Origin: Herbihabitans rhizosphaerae
GTDB lineage: Bacteria > Actinomycetota > Actinomycetes > Mycobacteriales > Pseudonocardiaceae
Direction: 5' to 3'
Assembly (NCBI RefSeq): GCF_004216555.1
Contig: NZ_SGWQ01000001.1
Location: 555,126 to 619,125, forward strand
Length of the DNA: 64,000 nt
Shown piece by piece: positions 17,023-24,903 of the stretch (its first letter is position 1; every line of letters begins with the position of its first letter). A model generated the notes under the pieces. It was not told the DNA's origin. It did not search any database and saw only the letters and a program-made list of their open reading frames with translations. The position numbers and the translations under genes are program-made.

Positions 17023-17532
17023 TTACGGGCGGGACGGGGAGATGCGGCGCTGGAGGTACCAGGAGAAGTAGCCGTCGTACTTGCGCTGCAACTCGGGGCG
17101 TTGCCAGTCGCGACCGGTGATCACCTTGCGGCAGGTGAGATGCCCGCACGAGCAGTCCATCGTGTCGTCCGGCACGTCGAACAGCGCGTAGTCGGTGGTC
17201 AGCTCCTCGCCCTCGGCGACGTTCCGCATCGCGACGAGCAGCGTGTTGCCGGCGAACCCGACGTTCGGCTCGCACGAGTGGTTGATGAACAGCATCACCC
17301 GCTCGTACTCCTCGTCGAACTTCGCGACCAGGTGCAACTCCTCGGCGATCTGGATCTCCGAGTTCCGCAGACGCTCCGACATCCGGCGCAACTCGTCGGT
17401 GGTGACGATGTGACCGCCCTTCACCGCGACGGTCTCGCCCGCCACGATCGGCTCGACGGCCACGAGACCTCGACCGGAGATCGCGCTGTCCACGCCCTTG
17501 ACGGCCTTCGGTGTGATCCAGGAGTCGACCAT
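17023..17532 (-). CDS. SET-domain protein (putative lysine methyltransferase)
   Basis: The 169-residue product contains a compact SET domain: SAISGRGLVAVEPIVAGETVAV at the N-terminus, FINHSCEPNVGF (the NHS-C core that binds S-adenosylmethionine), the pseudoknot region AEGEELTTDYALFD, and a post-SET-like CSCGHLTCRKVITG with three cysteines. I chose ATG 17532 because the SET domain starts there; the longer frame upstream runs over the divergent gene and is low-quality. Bacterial SET proteins of this kind are small and their substrates are mostly unknown. Confidence 0.85.
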   Translation of the reverse strand: MVDSWITPKAVKGVDSAISGRGLVAVEPIVAGETVAVKGGHIVTTDELRRMSERLRNSEIQIAEELHLVAKFDEEYERVMLFINHSCEPNVGFAGNTLLVAMRNVAEGEELTTDYALFDVPDDTMDCSCGHLTCRKVITGRDWQRPELQRKYDGYFSWYLQRRISPSRP

Positions 17533-17581
17533 GGGCCCATCATGGCGAAAATCGTCGTACCCCGGTGCGACCATTCGGACC

Positions 17582-17899
17582 ATGAGCACCGACGCCGAGG
17601 CGCTGGCCAACCTGCTCGCACAAGCGGAGCCGCGACTGGAGCGGGCGACCAAGTGGGGCCGGCTCACGTTCACCCTCGACCAGAACTGGCACCACTGGAT
17701 CTGCCAGATCGCGGAGTCCAAGAAGGGCGCGAAGCTGGTGTTCCACAAGGGAGTTCTGCTCGACGACCCGGCCGGCCTGCTCACCGGTTCGGCCCGCTAT
17801 CTCCGCGAGGTTTCCGCCGAACGAGCGCTCGCCGACACCGAGGCGATCCGCGCGCTCGTCCGGTCCGCGGTCGAGCACCAGACCGACATGGTCAGCTAA
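17582..17899 (+). CDS. DUF1801-like small protein
   Basis: The 105-residue protein starts at ATG 17582 (MSTDAEALANLLAQAEPRLERATKWGRLTFTL). Its middle, WHHWICQIAESKKGAKLVFHKGVLLDDPAGLL, matches the YdhG/DUF1801 fold, whose members are thought to bind small ligands or iron, with unclear function. It is divergent from the SET gene with a 49-bp gap, and its last 8 bp overlap the convergent MFS gene. Confidence 0.75.
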   Translation: MSTDAEALANLLAQAEPRLERATKWGRLTFTLDQNWHHWICQIAESKKGAKLVFHKGVLLDDPAGLLTGSARYLREVSAERALADTEAIRALVRSAVEHQTDMVS

Positions 17900-19118
17900 C
17901 GGACCGGATCTTGTGCACCAGCAGCGCCCCGACGACCGTGACCACCCCGGCCACGCCGTACAGCACCGGGTACCCGCCGAGGCTCGACACGATCGGCGCG
18001 GCGATCACCGGCGCGAGCACCTGCGGCAGTGAGGTCGCGACGTTCAGCACGCCGAGGTCCTTGGCCCGGTCCACCGCGGCCGGCAGCACCTGGGTGAGCA
18101 GCGCGAAGTCCACGGAAAGGTAAGCGCCGTAACCGGTTCCGAGGATCGCGGCCGCCGTGACCGCGCCGGTCCAGGTCGGCCACACGGCCAGCAGCAGCGC
18201 CGCCACCCCCATGATCACGCCGGACGCGGACACGAAGATCTTGCGCTTGCCGACCCGGTCCGACCACACGCCGCCGAGCATCACCGTGGCGAGCACGGTC
18301 AGCGCGTTGACCACCGTCAGGATCAGCACGCCGGAGTCCGGATCGGCCAGCTTCACCTGATCTTTGAGGAAGAACAGCAGGTACAGCAGCGCGATCGAGT
18401 AGCCGACGTTCATCAGGAACCGGGTCAGCCACGCCCAGCCGAAGTCCGGGTACCGGCGCGGGCTGATCCAGAAATCGGAGAGTCTCATCCGCGCCGGCCG
18501 CTCGGCACGGCTGATCACGATGTCCTTGCGCAGCAACACATACGGCGCCACGGACAGCAGCACGAACACCGAGCAGGCGAGGTAGCCGCCCACGATCGAC
18601 GAGCCCAGCACGGCCAGCCCGGTGCCGACGATCACGCCAACGGTCTGCGCCAGCCCGAAGTACCCGCCGGCCGTGCCGCGCTTGGCCAGCGGCACCTGGT
18701 CCGGGATCGCCGCCGACAGCGCGGCGAACGGCGCGTTCAGCGCGAGCTGCACCAGACACCAGCCGATGATCATCATGCCGACGCCCTGCGCGGAGGCGAG
18801 CAGCAGCAGCCCGGCCACCCCGCCGATCGTGCCGCCGACGATCCACGGGATGCGCATGCCGAACCGGGACGTCGTGCGGTCCGACAGCGCGCCCCACACC
18901 GGGTTCGCCACCGCCGACACCGCCGCGCCGAGCAACGCGACCAGCGCGAGCAGGTCCTCCTTGCCGGCCGGCGCGAACACGTCGGACTGCTTGGCGAGCA
19001 GGATCTGCAGCGGGCCGAACCAGCCGGCGAAGGTGCCGACGGTGGCCAGGCAGTACGCCGCGATCCAGCGTCGCGACACGGTCCCGGACGGCTCAGCCGA
19101 GACCTCGGCCGCGGTCAC
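17892..19118 (-). CDS. MFS/GPH-type sugar transporter
   Basis: The 408-residue protein has about 12 hydrophobic segments and the cytoplasmic-loop motif NPVWGALSDRTTSRFGMRIPWI after the second helix, typical of MFS and glycoside-pentoside-hexuronide carriers. The GTG start at 19118 overlaps the stop of the upstream beta-glucosidase gene (GTGA). The apparent 690-residue open frame continues through that gene in the wrong frame and is rejected. It probably imports the beta-glucoside hydrolysed by its partner. Confidence 0.88.
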   Translation of the reverse strand: MTAAEVSAEPSGTVSRRWIAAYCLATVGTFAGWFGPLQILLAKQSDVFAPAGKEDLLALVALLGAAVSAVANPVWGALSDRTTSRFGMRIPWIVGGTIGGVAGLLLLASAQGVGMMIIGWCLVQLALNAPFAALSAAIPDQVPLAKRGTAGGYFGLAQTVGVIVGTGLAVLGSSIVGGYLACSVFVLLSVAPYVLLRKDIVISRAERPARMRLSDFWISPRRYPDFGWAWLTRFLMNVGYSIALLYLLFFLKDQVKLADPDSGVLILTVVNALTVLATVMLGGVWSDRVGKRKIFVSASGVIMGVAALLLAVWPTWTGAVTAAAILGTGYGAYLSVDFALLTQVLPAAVDRAKDLGVLNVATSLPQVLAPVIAAPIVSSLGGYPVLYGVAGVVTVVGALLVHKIRSVS

Positions 19119-20434
19119 CGGCTCGCCTTGATCAGCTCGCGAAACCAGTGGTAGGAGTCCTTCGGCGTGCGCTTCTGCGTCCGATAGTCGACGTGCACCA
19201 GGCCGAACCGTTGCGCGTATCCGAAGGTCCACTCGAAGTTGTCGGTCGGCGACCAGTGCAGGTACCCGCGCACGTCCACGCCGTCCTCGATCGCCTCGCG
19301 CATGGCGGCGATGTGCGCGTCCAGGTAGTCGATCCGGCCCTGGTCGCGGACCCGATCGTCCGCGTCCGGTTCCTCCACTGTGGACAGTGAGGTGCCGTTC
19401 TCGGAGACGTACAGCGGCGGCAGCGCGTCGCCGTACCGTTTCGGAAACGCGCGCAGGATCTCGCCCAGCCCCGCCGGGTTGATCTCGCCGCCGAGGCCGG
19501 TCTTCGGGCCGTCGATTTCCGTTGGCACGAAAGGAATTTCCTCGCCCGATGCGGCGCTCACCCGGAACGGGCTGTAGTAGTTGACGCCGTACCAGTCCAG
19601 CGGCGTTGCGATGATCTCCAGGTCGTCGGCGACCGGTCCGGGCATCACGGTGGCGAGGTCCTCGTCCGGGTAGCGCCCGCGCAGGATCGGGTCCGACCAC
19701 AGCCAGTTGGCCAGCACGTCGTAGAACTCGGCGGCACCGCGATCGGCCTCCGAGTCGCTGCCCGGCCAGGTCGGCGCGTGCGCGTTGGCCGTGCCGATCC
19801 CGGTCGCGCCGGCCGCCCGCAGCGCCCGCACGGCGAGCCCGTGCGCGAGGAGTTGGTGGTGCGCGGTGGGCAACGAGTCGAACAGCAGCCGCTTGCCGGG
19901 CGCGTACTCGCCGGTGGCGTAGCCGAGGAAGGTCAGCACGGACGGCTCGTTGAGCGGGATCCACATCTCCGCGCGGTCGGCCAGCCGTTCACCGACGATC
20001 GCGGCGTACTCGGCGAACCGGAACGCGGTGTCCCGGTTGAGCCAGCCACCGTCCTCCTCGATCGGCAGCGGAGTGTCCCAGTGGTACAGCGTCGGCACCG
20101 GGCGCAGGCCGGCCGCGCACATCTCGTCCACCACGCGGTCGTAGAAGTCGAGGCCCTTGGCGTTCACCGCGCCGGAGCCGGACGGCTGAACTCGGGGCCA
20201 CGCAACGGAAAACCGGTACAGGTCTACGCCCAGGTCGCGCACGAGCGCGATGTCGGTGGCGTAGCGGTGGTAGAAATCGGCGGCCACGGCGGGCGAATCG
20301 CCGCCCGCGATCCGGCCGGGCTCGGCGCAGAACACGTCCCAAGTGGACCGTCCCCGGCCGTCGGCGTCCAGCGCGCCCTCGGTCTGGAAACCGGACGCGC
20401 CGACGCCCCAGCGGAACCCGTTCGGCAGCGGCAT
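19115..20434 (-). CDS. Beta-glucosidase, glycoside hydrolase family 1
   Basis: The 439-residue enzyme starts MPLPNGFRWGVGASGFQTEGA, the conserved GH1 N-terminus. The acid/base Glu lies in IPLNEPSV and the nucleophile Glu in LYVSENGTS, near residue 340. It hydrolyses terminal beta-glucosides in the cytoplasm (no signal peptide). I chose ATG 20434; the open frame extends another 74 residues of basic low-quality sequence. It forms an operon with the transporter downstream. Confidence 0.95.
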   Translation of the reverse strand: MPLPNGFRWGVGASGFQTEGALDADGRGRSTWDVFCAEPGRIAGGDSPAVAADFYHRYATDIALVRDLGVDLYRFSVAWPRVQPSGSGAVNAKGLDFYDRVVDEMCAAGLRPVPTLYHWDTPLPIEEDGGWLNRDTAFRFAEYAAIVGERLADRAEMWIPLNEPSVLTFLGYATGEYAPGKRLLFDSLPTAHHQLLAHGLAVRALRAAGATGIGTANAHAPTWPGSDSEADRGAAEFYDVLANWLWSDPILRGRYPDEDLATVMPGPVADDLEIIATPLDWYGVNYYSPFRVSAASGEEIPFVPTEIDGPKTGLGGEINPAGLGEILRAFPKRYGDALPPLYVSENGTSLSTVEEPDADDRVRDQGRIDYLDAHIAAMREAIEDGVDVRGYLHWSPTDNFEWTFGYAQRFGLVHVDYRTQKRTPKDSYHWFRELIKASR

Positions 20435-20538
20435 CGTCCGATACTGAACGCGAATAGTTCTCAGGTCAAGGTCGACAGGTATCTGGGCCGTGCGCGCGTG
20501 CTCTTTCCAGGCAGGGGCGACTCTGGCGAGGAGGCCAC

Positions 20539-20910
20539 ATGAGTGCGGCGAACTACCAGCTCCGCGGTCCGGGCATCGAGATCGACTACCGCACCGACGG
20601 CGACCAGTTGACCGTGCGCGGCTTCGGCGGCGGCCTTCCCGACGACGGCGCGACATTCCACAAGGTCACCCCGACCGCGACCGACGTCGGCGACATCGTC
20701 GAGGTGGTACTGCGGCGGATCGACCGGGGCGGCAACTCCTACCGGCTGACGCTGTTCCTGCCGCAGGTGAGCCTGCCCCAGGGCGGCGACACGCACGACG
20801 TCACCGGCACGGCCGTGTTCACGCACGACATCAGCGGCCGGTTCGCCGAGCCGCACGGGGTGTTGCAGACCTACGACGTCCGTCCGCTGACCGGCGTGAT
20901 GTGGAACTGA
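20539..20910 (+). CDS. Unknown small protein, first of a tandem pair
   Basis: The 123-residue product (MSAANYQLRGPGIEIDYRTDGDQLTVRG) is a paralogue of the next gene: both share the start pattern MSAxNxxLxGPGIEIxY, LTVRGxG and the end YDVRPLxGxMW. It is rich in beta-strand-forming residues, with no signal peptide or membrane segment. A GGAGGCC ribosome site precedes it. I do not recognise the family. Its neighbour arose by tandem duplication, 12 nt downstream. Confidence 0.8.
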   Translation: MSAANYQLRGPGIEIDYRTDGDQLTVRGFGGGLPDDGATFHKVTPTATDVGDIVEVVLRRIDRGGNSYRLTLFLPQVSLPQGGDTHDVTGTAVFTHDISGRFAEPHGVLQTYDVRPLTGVMWN

Positions 20911-20922
20911 GGAGGAATGGTC

Positions 20923-21300
20923 ATGAGCGCGTCCAACTTCCGCCTCGGCGGCCCGGGTATCGAGATCGAGTACACGACCGACGGTGACGAGCTGACCGTT
21001 CGCGGACACGGCAACTGTCTCGAACGGGACGGGAAATCCTTTGCCGGCAAGGAGATCTCGCGGATGACCACCGGCTACGGCGAGCTGGTCACGGTGACCC
21101 TGCTGGACTCGTCGCGCAACCAGACGGCGGTGCGGCTGGCCGTGCTGATGCCGAGGGCGGTGCTGACCGGTGAGGACGGCAAGCGTCCGGTGACCGGTGT
21201 CGGGATGATCACCAGGGACTACCGGGAGGTGCTCGGCGGCGCGCCGCCGGTGCGCCACGACTACGACGTGCGCCCGCTGTCCGGCACCATGTGGGCGTAG
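20923..21300 (+). CDS. Unknown small protein, second of a tandem pair
   Basis: The 125-residue paralogue begins MSASNFRLGGPGIEIEYTTDGDELTVRG and ends YDVRPLSGTMWA. I chose ATG 20923 because GGAGGA (20911-20916) is 6 nt upstream, and because this start aligns with that of the paralogue; ATG 20917 touches the ribosome site. The central region differs strongly from the first copy, while both ends are kept, suggesting an old duplication with conserved termini. No function can be assigned. Confidence 0.8.
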   Translation: MSASNFRLGGPGIEIEYTTDGDELTVRGHGNCLERDGKSFAGKEISRMTTGYGELVTVTLLDSSRNQTAVRLAVLMPRAVLTGEDGKRPVTGVGMITRDYREVLGGAPPVRHDYDVRPLSGTMWA

Positions 21301-21357
21301 GAAAATCTACGTCGAAACGCTGACTTCCCCGTCGGCGTCGCGGTCCACGCTGTGCCC

Positions 21358-22155
21358 ATGGACAACACCTGGCTGCGATACACCCACCTGGAGAAGCTCT
21401 ACGGCTATCTGCCCGGCATGGTGGCCAGCGCACCGGCGATCTTCGGGCTCGACCGGGACGAATACCAGCGCGTCCGCGCCACGTTCGACACCCGGGCCGC
21501 CGAGGCCGCCGAGGAGCTGCTGGCCGACCCCGAGTTCGCCGAGGCGGTGGCGCGGCTGCCGTTCGAGCCGGACCAGACCGTGCTCGCGGTCGGCGACAGC
21601 ATCACCGACGACCTGCAATCCTGGGCGGAGATCCTGCGGCACGTGCTGGCCAAGGCGCGGCCGGACGACGAGATCACGATCGTCAACGGTGGTCTGTCCG
21701 CGCACACCACCGCGATGATCCTGCGGCGGTGGCCGGCCACCCTGGCGTCGACCAAACCGGACTGGGTGCTGTGCGCCCTGGGCGGCAACGACGTCACGCG
21801 CGTCGGGCCGGAACCGACCAAGCCCCAGGTCAGCACGGCGGAGTCGATCGCCAACCTGCGGCGGTTGCGGGAGATCGCCGCACACGTCGGCTGGTGGGTC
21901 TGGATCACGCCGGTGCCGGTGACCGAGGAGCGGGTCGCCGCGTACCCGTCGTTCACGTTCGGCCAGTCGACCTGGCGCAACGAGGACATCGCGGCGTTGA
22001 CCGAGGCCATTCACGAACTCGAGGACCCCGTGGTCGACCTGTCCGCCGCGTTGGACACCGAGGCGCTGTCGGAGCTGCAAGGAGAGGACGGCGTGCACGT
22101 GACACTCGCCGGCCAGCAACGAATCACGCGCGCTGTCGTGGAGGCTCTGACCTAA
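21358..22155 (+). CDS. SGNH/GDSL-family hydrolase
   Basis: The 265-residue protein carries the SGNH blocks: the nucleophile Ser in LAVGDSITDD (block I), Gly in IVNGGLSAHTT (block II), Asn in CALGGNDVT (block III), and Asp-His in GEDGVHVTLAG (block V). It is an esterase or lipase of unknown substrate. An N-terminal helical extension of about 75 residues precedes the domain, and there is no signal peptide. The start may be ATG 21358 or GTG 21352. The end overlaps the convergent anti-sigma gene by 4 bp. Confidence 0.9.
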   Translation: MDNTWLRYTHLEKLYGYLPGMVASAPAIFGLDRDEYQRVRATFDTRAAEAAEELLADPEFAEAVARLPFEPDQTVLAVGDSITDDLQSWAEILRHVLAKARPDDEITIVNGGLSAHTTAMILRRWPATLASTKPDWVLCALGGNDVTRVGPEPTKPQVSTAESIANLRRLREIAAHVGWWVWITPVPVTEERVAAYPSFTFGQSTWRNEDIAALTEAIHELEDPVVDLSAALDTEALSELQGEDGVHVTLAGQQRITRAVVEALT

Positions 22156-22805
22156 GCCGCACTGCTTCCCCGCGAATCAGGTGCCACTTCCCGTGCCACC
22201 CCACCCCCGGAAGACCGCTCGACAGGCGGAGGAGATCGCCGCACCCGCCCGCCGAACAACGCCACACAAACCACCCCGACAACGAGCGGCACGTGCCCCG
22301 CCAACCGCGACCACTCCACATGCCCGTTCACGAGATCGGCCACCGAGAGAACAGCCAGCACCACCGTCAACCCGAACAGCATCGGCAGTTGACTGCGCGC
22401 CTGCCCCGGCCCCCGCGCCGCCCACCCCAACGCGACGGCGACCGCGAAGTTGAACGCCGCCGTCTCGTGGCCGACGTGTCCCATGCCGTGCGCCGCGCCG
22501 TCGACCGCGAACAACTGCCCCCCAGCCACCGCGAGCTGGCACGCCGCCACCGCAGCGAGCACCCACCGCAACACCTCACGCCACCGGCCCGGCCGCCGTG
22601 CGCCGACGGCAACAATCGGCGGCAGGTCCTCCGACAGGTCCGACGGCGCCATCCGCACCCGGCGAGTCACCTCGGCGGCCGCGTCCCGCCACGCCGTGCA
22701 CTCCGCGCAGTCGGTGACGTGCGACGTCAGCTCATCCTCGCCGACGCCGGGGTCCTCGCCGTCCAGCGTCGCCGAGATCGCCTCCCGCGCCCGCAGACAC
22801 TCCAT
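22152..22805 (-). CDS. Membrane anti-sigma factor with zinc-finger ZAS domain
   Basis: The 217-residue protein has an N-terminal anti-sigma domain (MECLRAREAISATLDGED, then the HxxxCxxC site HVTDCAECTAW). Several hydrophobic segments follow from about residue 75. Between the first two lies AHGMGHVGHE, three histidines and a Met that could bind a metal. It should hold the divergent ECF sigma factor at the membrane. ATG 22805 is 8 nt after a promoter-like element, so the mRNA may be leaderless. Metal sensing is inference, supported by the metal-uptake operon next door. Confidence 0.85.
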   Translation of the reverse strand: MECLRAREAISATLDGEDPGVGEDELTSHVTDCAECTAWRDAAAEVTRRVRMAPSDLSEDLPPIVAVGARRPGRWREVLRWVLAAVAACQLAVAGGQLFAVDGAAHGMGHVGHETAAFNFAVAVALGWAARGPGQARSQLPMLFGLTVVLAVLSVADLVNGHVEWSRLAGHVPLVVGVVCVALFGGRVRRSPPPVERSSGGGVAREVAPDSRGSSAA

Positions 22806-22841
22806 ACCGTCCAGGTTGTTACGAGCACGAGAAAAGTTCCC
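22806..22841 (-). promoter_or_regulatory. Predicted ECF-sigma promoter of the anti-sigma gene
   Basis: Read on the minus strand, GGGAACTTT (-35, from 22841) is followed by ACAACC (22819-22814) 16 nt after GGGAAC, then 8 nt to ATG 22805. GGAAC is the classic ECF -35 core. The element matches the one at 23485 closely. Confidence 0.6.
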
Positions 22842-22926
22842 AGGCGGGGGTCCTTCGTTCGGGAACACCCCGGCATCCTAGGTTCGAGAGTGGACGGTCA
22901 TCGTCGACACCGGAAGGGTGCTACGA

Positions 22927-23475
22927 GTGGACGACGACGAGCTCACCCGGCTCGCCTTTCGCGCCGCGCGCGGGGAAGCCGCCGCTGCCGAGGCACTCGT
23001 CGCCGCCACCAGGGGCCAGTTGCACCGGATGTTGACCTACCTCGCCGACCCGCGCGTCGCCGAGGATCTCGTGCAGGAAACCTATCTGCGGGCGTTCGCC
23101 GCGCTGCCCAAGTTCGCCGGGCACTCGCCGGCCCGCGCGTGGCTGGCCGCGATCGCGCGCAACGTCGCCGCCGACCATCTGCGCACCCGCAAGCGCCGCC
23201 CGCCGCCGGTGTTGCTGGGCGACGCGTCGGTCGCCGACATCGTGACCACACCCGATCACGGGCGCACGGTCGTGCTGCGCCAGCTGATCGCCGAGCTGGA
23301 TCCCGAGCGGCGCGAGGCGTTCGTGCTCACCCAGGTGATCGGGCTGCCCTACGCGGACGTGGCCCGGATCTGCGACTGCCCGGTCGGCACGATCCGGTCC
23401 CGGGTGTTCCGCGCCCGCGACGACCTGACCCGGGCGCTGGCCGAGCGGGACGATCCGCGAGTCAACGAAGCCTGA
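22927..23475 (+). CDS. ECF-family RNA polymerase sigma factor
   Basis: The 182-residue protein has region 2 (YLADPRVAEDLVQETYLRAFAALPKFAGHSPARAWLAAIARNVAADHLR) and region 4 (LDPERREAFVLTQVIGLPYADVARICDCPVGTIRSRVFRARDDL), with no region 3, as in ECF sigma factors. GTG 22927 is preceded by GGAAGGG at a suitable distance. The divergent anti-sigma gene is its likely controller. A GGGAAC box also lies at 22861, upstream of this gene, so autoregulation is possible. The arrangement recalls mycobacterial SigC with its membrane partner, linked to metal acquisition; orthology is not shown here. Confidence 0.92.
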   Translation: MDDDELTRLAFRAARGEAAAAEALVAATRGQLHRMLTYLADPRVAEDLVQETYLRAFAALPKFAGHSPARAWLAAIARNVAADHLRTRKRRPPPVLLGDASVADIVTTPDHGRTVVLRQLIAELDPERREAFVLTQVIGLPYADVARICDCPVGTIRSRVFRARDDLTRALAERDDPRVNEA

Positions 23476-23484
23476 TCAAGTCCC

Positions 23485-23521
23485 GGGAACTTTCCCGCAC
23501 CCGGCGACGACCTTGCTCGAC
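23485..23521 (+). promoter_or_regulatory. Predicted ECF-sigma promoter of the metal-uptake operon
   Basis: GGGAACTTT (from 23485) is followed by ACGACC (23507-23512) 16 nt after GGGAAC, then 9 nt to ATG 23522. This duplicates the element in front of the anti-sigma gene in sequence, spacing and distance to the start codon, which suggests a leaderless operon mRNA made by the ECF factor encoded just upstream. Confidence 0.6.
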
Positions 23522-23851
23522 ATGCGGACACCACAGGTCGCCGGGCGACCACGCACCGACGCGGTGCTGATGGTGTGCGGCCGCTGCCGGCCAGACGGTT
23601 GCGACGACTGGGTCCGGCGGCTGCGCGCCAGCCTTTACCGGCTGATCGGCCGCGAGCGCTTAACCGTCACCGTCAGCGGCTGCCTGCGCACCTGCCCCGA
23701 GGATCGAGTCGCCGTGCTGCTGGTCAGCCCGTCGGTCGGCTGCCGGGAGTGGGCGCTGTGTCCGGAATCCGCCGAGCAGACCCGCCACATCACCGCGCTG
23801 CTCGCCCACCCGGCACACGGCCTGCCACCCGAACCGAGGAGTGGTTCATGA
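23522..23851 (+). CDS. Small cysteine-rich (2Fe-2S ferredoxin/DUF1636-like) protein
   Basis: The 109-residue product holds VCGRCRPDGC near the N-terminus, then SGCLRTCPEDRVAV and VGCREWALCPE, seven cysteines in a pattern like thioredoxin-fold 2Fe-2S ferredoxins. It is the first gene of the siderophore-type transport operon, where such proteins may help release iron from the imported chelate or report iron state; that role is inference. Its stop overlaps the ATG of the next gene (ATGA). ATG 23522 follows a predicted promoter by only 9 nt. Confidence 0.75.
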   Translation: MRTPQVAGRPRTDAVLMVCGRCRPDGCDDWVRRLRASLYRLIGRERLTVTVSGCLRTCPEDRVAVLLVSPSVGCREWALCPESAEQTRHITALLAHPAHGLPPEPRSGS

Positions 23852-24903
23852 CCGCCCGCACGTCCGCCCTGCTCGTGGTGATCGCGCTGGTGGTGGCCGG
23901 CTGCGGCGGGCCGTCCGGACGCGCCGACGCGCCGCCGGCGTCGCAGAGCGCCGGGTACCAACCGGCCACGGTGACCGACTGCAACGGCCGCCAGGTCACC
24001 TTCACCGCGCCACCACAGCGGGTCGTCGCACTCACAACAAGCGTTCTGGAACTGCTGTTCTGGCTTGGTGTGGCGGACAAGGTGGTCGGCATCGGGTCAC
24101 CGCCCAAGGCCGGCACGTTCCCGCCCGAGTTCGACGCGGCGGCCCAGCGACTGCCCCACCTCGCCGGCAGCTACGCGCCGGGCTCCTACAAGGCGGTGCC
24201 GCGTGAGCAGATGCTCGGCGCACGCCCGGACTTCGTGCTCGGCGGGTTCACCTCCAACTTCGACGCCGACGGCGCGATGAAGCAGCAGGAGCTGGCCGAC
24301 AACAAGATCAACTCCTACCTGGCGCTGTCCACGTCGTGCCCGGCGGCCACCACGAGCGCGCGCGGCGACTTCGAGCTGGTGTACCGGGACCTGCGCAATC
24401 TCGGCGCGATCTTCGGCGTCCAGGACCGGGCTGAGCGGCTGATCGCCGACATGCGCGCCAAGACCGACGACGTGGCCCGCAAGCTCGCCGGCACCCCGCC
24501 GCCGGCCGTGTTCCCGTTCGAGTTCGACGAGGGCACGCAGACGCCGTACGCGCCGGGCAACCGGCAGGCGGTCAACGCGACGCTGTCACTGGCCGGGGCG
24601 CGCAACATCTTCGGCGACCTGAACAAGCCGTACCAGAAGATCAGCTGGGAGGAGGTCGCCAAGCGCAACCCGGAGGCGATCCTGCTGATCGTCTACGACA
24701 AGGGGAACCCGGCCGAGACCGAGGCGCGGTTCGCCGCAGCCGAAAGCTTTGCCAAAAGCTTTCCAGTGTTGGCAGGTACACCGGCGGTGCGCGGCGGACG
24801 GTTCGCGCGGCTGGTCTACGAGCAGGGCTCCAACGGCGGCGTGCGCAACGCCGACGCGGTGGTTTCCCTTGCGCGCCAACTGTTTCCGGAGAAGATGCGG
24901 TGA
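23848..24903 (+). CDS. Siderophore/metallophore-binding lipoprotein of an ABC importer
   Basis: The 351-residue protein has a lipoprotein signal peptide ending VVAGCGG (lipidated Cys19), then a FepB/BtuF-type periplasmic-binding fold: QPATVTDCNGRQVTFTAPPQRVVALTTSVLELLFWLGVADKVVGIG. It captures a metal chelate outside the membrane and hands it to the permease at 24900, whose gene it overlaps by 4 bp. The late segment KISWEEVAKRNPEAILLIVYD is also typical of the family. The ligand (ferric siderophore, copper chelate or other) cannot be told from sequence. Confidence 0.92.
   Translation: MTARTSALLVVIALVVAGCGGPSGRADAPPASQSAGYQPATVTDCNGRQVTFTAPPQRVVALTTSVLELLFWLGVADKVVGIGSPPKAGTFPPEFDAAAQRLPHLAGSYAPGSYKAVPREQMLGARPDFVLGGFTSNFDADGAMKQQELADNKINSYLALSTSCPAATTSARGDFELVYRDLRNLGAIFGVQDRAERLIADMRAKTDDVARKLAGTPPPAVFPFEFDEGTQTPYAPGNRQAVNATLSLAGARNIFGDLNKPYQKISWEEVAKRNPEAILLIVYDKGNPAETEARFAAAESFAKSFPVLAGTPAVRGGRFARLVYEQGSNGGVRNADAVVSLARQLFPEKMR

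Noticed and set aside
19119-19964. N-terminal extension of the MFS transporter giving a 690-residue protein
   Set aside because: The extension reads the beta-glucosidase gene in the wrong frame; GTG 19118 with a 4-bp overlap is the natural start.
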